Below, one piece after another: positions 25,226 through 26,413 of a stretch of DNA of 26,413 nt (position 1 is the first letter of the stretch; the number at the start of each line of letters is the position of its first letter). This DNA comes from Chara braunii (taxonomy: Eukaryota; Streptophyta; Charophyceae; Charales; Characeae), in the NCBI GenBank assembly GCA_003427395.1, contig BFEA01000058.1:4073139-4099551 (forward strand), read 5' to 3'. The notes beneath the pieces are model-generated. The model saw only the letters and a program-made list of their open reading frames with translations. It had not been told where the DNA came from and did not search any database. A program made the translations under genes and the position numbers.

Positions 25226-25943
25226 ACTGTGCTCTTTGGTGCTCGGTGCTCATCTTGGATACGTGCTTTTCGTGCTCATCGGGGATCCGTGCTTTTCTTT
25301 GGTGCATGATCACGTGCTCATCATCGATCCGTGCTTTTAGTGCTCATCGTGGATCTGTGCTCTTGTTTGGTGCATGATACGTGCTTTTCGTGCTCATCCT
25401 GGATCTTTGCTTTTCTGTGGTGCATGATACGTGCTTTTCGTGCTCATCGTGGATCCGTGCTTTTCTTTGGTGCATGATCACGTGCTCATCGTCGATCCGA
25501 GGTTTTGTGCTCATCGTCGGTCCGTGCTTTTTGTGCTCATCGTAGATCTGTGCTTTTCGTGCTCATCGTCGATCCGTGCTTTTCGTGCTCGGTGCTCTTC
25601 GTGGATTCGTGCTCATGGATCCGTGCTTTTCGTGCTCGGTGCTCATCGTGGATACGTGCTCATGGATCCATGCTTTTCTTTGGTGCATGATCGCGTACTC
25701 ATCGTTGATCCGTGCTTTTCGTGCTCATCGTCCATCTATGCTTTTGGTGAGCTTTTCTTTGGTGCTCGGTGCTCATCATTGATCCGTGCTTTTCGTGCTC
25801 ATCGTGGACACATGCATTTCGTGCTCCGTGCTTTTCTTTGGTGCTCAGTGCTCATCGTTGATCCGTGCTTTTCGTGCTCATCGTGGATACATGCTTTTCA
25901 TGCTCGGTGCTCATCGTGGATCCGTGCTCATCGTGAATCCGTG
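25224..25943 (+). repeat. GTGCTCATCG / GATCCGTGCTTTT minisatellite (~700 bp)
   Basis: Degenerate units of about 26 bp combine GTGCTTTTCGTGCTC with ATCGTGGATCC; longer variants insert TTTGGTGCATGATCACG or CGGTGCTC. Because the unit is not a multiple of three, all three plus frames show a repeated Leu/Val/Cys/Phe-rich pattern (LFVLIVDPCFS), and a 254-codon frame (25431-26195) stays open. I do not believe it is a gene: composition is purely repeat-derived and the frame runs into CT/GA repeats. Confidence 0.9.
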
Positions 25944-25953
25944 CTCTCTCTCT

Positions 25954-26000
<47 letters not shown>
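25944..26000. repeat. (CT)n(AG)n palindromic microsatellite
   Basis: A 13-base CT run (25944-25956) switches directly into a 44-base AG run. The CT part is complementary to the AG part, so the strand can fold back on itself with no loop sequence. Confidence 0.92.
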
Positions 26001-26001
<1 letters not shown>

Positions 26002-26329
26002 CACCAGAGGCACCATCACCATCCCTCCTGCCTCGATCCTCTCTCCTCCCTCCCTCCGCCCAATCGGCCCACCCTCGCTCCCTTTCTCCTTCCTTATTTC
26101 CTCTCTCGCCTTTTCCCTCCTCCCTCCGGTGGCGTTACCTACAACGGCGCTCCGTCCTCCCTCGCTTCGTGCTTTATTATCTGGGGACGATATAGAGAGT
26201 GCATTCCATTTTTCTTAGCTTTTTCAATTTGCGTTAAGGCTTAGCGCCACTTTTTTTTCAATGTGAATAAGGGCGTGTGCTCTTGCGCGTGCGGTCGCAC
26301 ATAGCGAAGGGTGTGGATGTGGGTGGGGG

Positions 26330-26331
<2 letters not shown>
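26001..26331. other. Pyrimidine-rich then mixed unassigned DNA
   Basis: 26020-26130 is C/T-rich on the plus strand (CTCCTCCCTCCCTCCG). The remainder to 26331 has no gene signature. A G-run (26324-26331) precedes the terminal GA repeat. Confidence 0.4.

Positions 26332-26413
<82 letters not shown>
26332..26413. repeat. (GA)n microsatellite running off the window end
   Basis: At least 82 bp of uninterrupted GA alternation to the last base. Contig ends commonly fall in such tracts. Confidence 0.95.

Noticed and set aside
25431-26195. 254-codon open frame as a membrane protein gene
   Set aside because: It is translated minisatellite followed by CT/GA repeat; composition and all-frame openness explain it.
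1-26413. CRISPR array, bacterial operons or phage genes
   Set aside because: The repeats have no regular unique spacers, and all recognisable proteins are eukaryotic retroelement products.

Overview
The window looks like repeat-dominated nuclear DNA from a green-lineage eukaryote. Supporting this are chromodomain-bearing Ty3/gypsy retrotransposons, a LINE fragment, a plant-type (CCCTAAA) telomere-like tract, long GT/GA/CT microsatellites and no bacterial-style operons. The style, including isolated N bases at repeat edges, would fit a draft assembly of a charophyte alga such as Chara, but that is an inference and was not checked by search. I recognise no host gene, rRNA, tRNA or CRISPR array.

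Layout. 1-4450: minisatellites and microsatellites, including an ACTAGT-rich ~22-bp repeat at 612-1160, a (GT)n(GA)n tract at 2540-2680, a 70-bp higher-order GT repeat and a perfect 90-bp tandem duplication. 4449-6098: two short telomere-type/poly-T features and a 5'-truncated LINE on the minus strand; only its C-terminal zinc-binding region remains, and downstream lies a tract reading (TTTAGGG)n on the sense strand. 6099-9480: unassigned DNA with two families of diverged direct repeats, ending in the probable 3' LTR of the next element.

9481-21874 is a nest of two dead Ty3/gypsy chromovirus-type elements. Element 1 lies on the minus strand (gag, protease, RT, RNase H, integrase, chromodomain). 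Its gag gene is split by Element 2 (plus strand, 14159-20971), which carries the same gene order between a truncated 5' LTR (~0.5 kb) and a 1,089-bp 3' LTR. The junctions can be read to the base: LTR termini TG...CA, a TCTT target duplication, and Element 1 gag codons that rejoin across the insertion. Both elements are inactivated by stops, frameshifts, tandem duplications and lost active-site residues. Element 2 also carries a ~190-bp inverted duplication inside its RNase H region.

21877-26413: a 1.2-kb strand-asymmetric G-rich satellite, then unassigned DNA with a 20-bp periodic repeat, a ~128-bp imperfect hairpin at 24812-24939, a ~700-bp GTGCTCATCG minisatellite flanked by CT/AG microsatellites, and a terminal (GA)n. 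The genes do not form a cellular pathway. What connects the window is retroelement insertion, later decay, and many short tandem duplications (31-204 bp).
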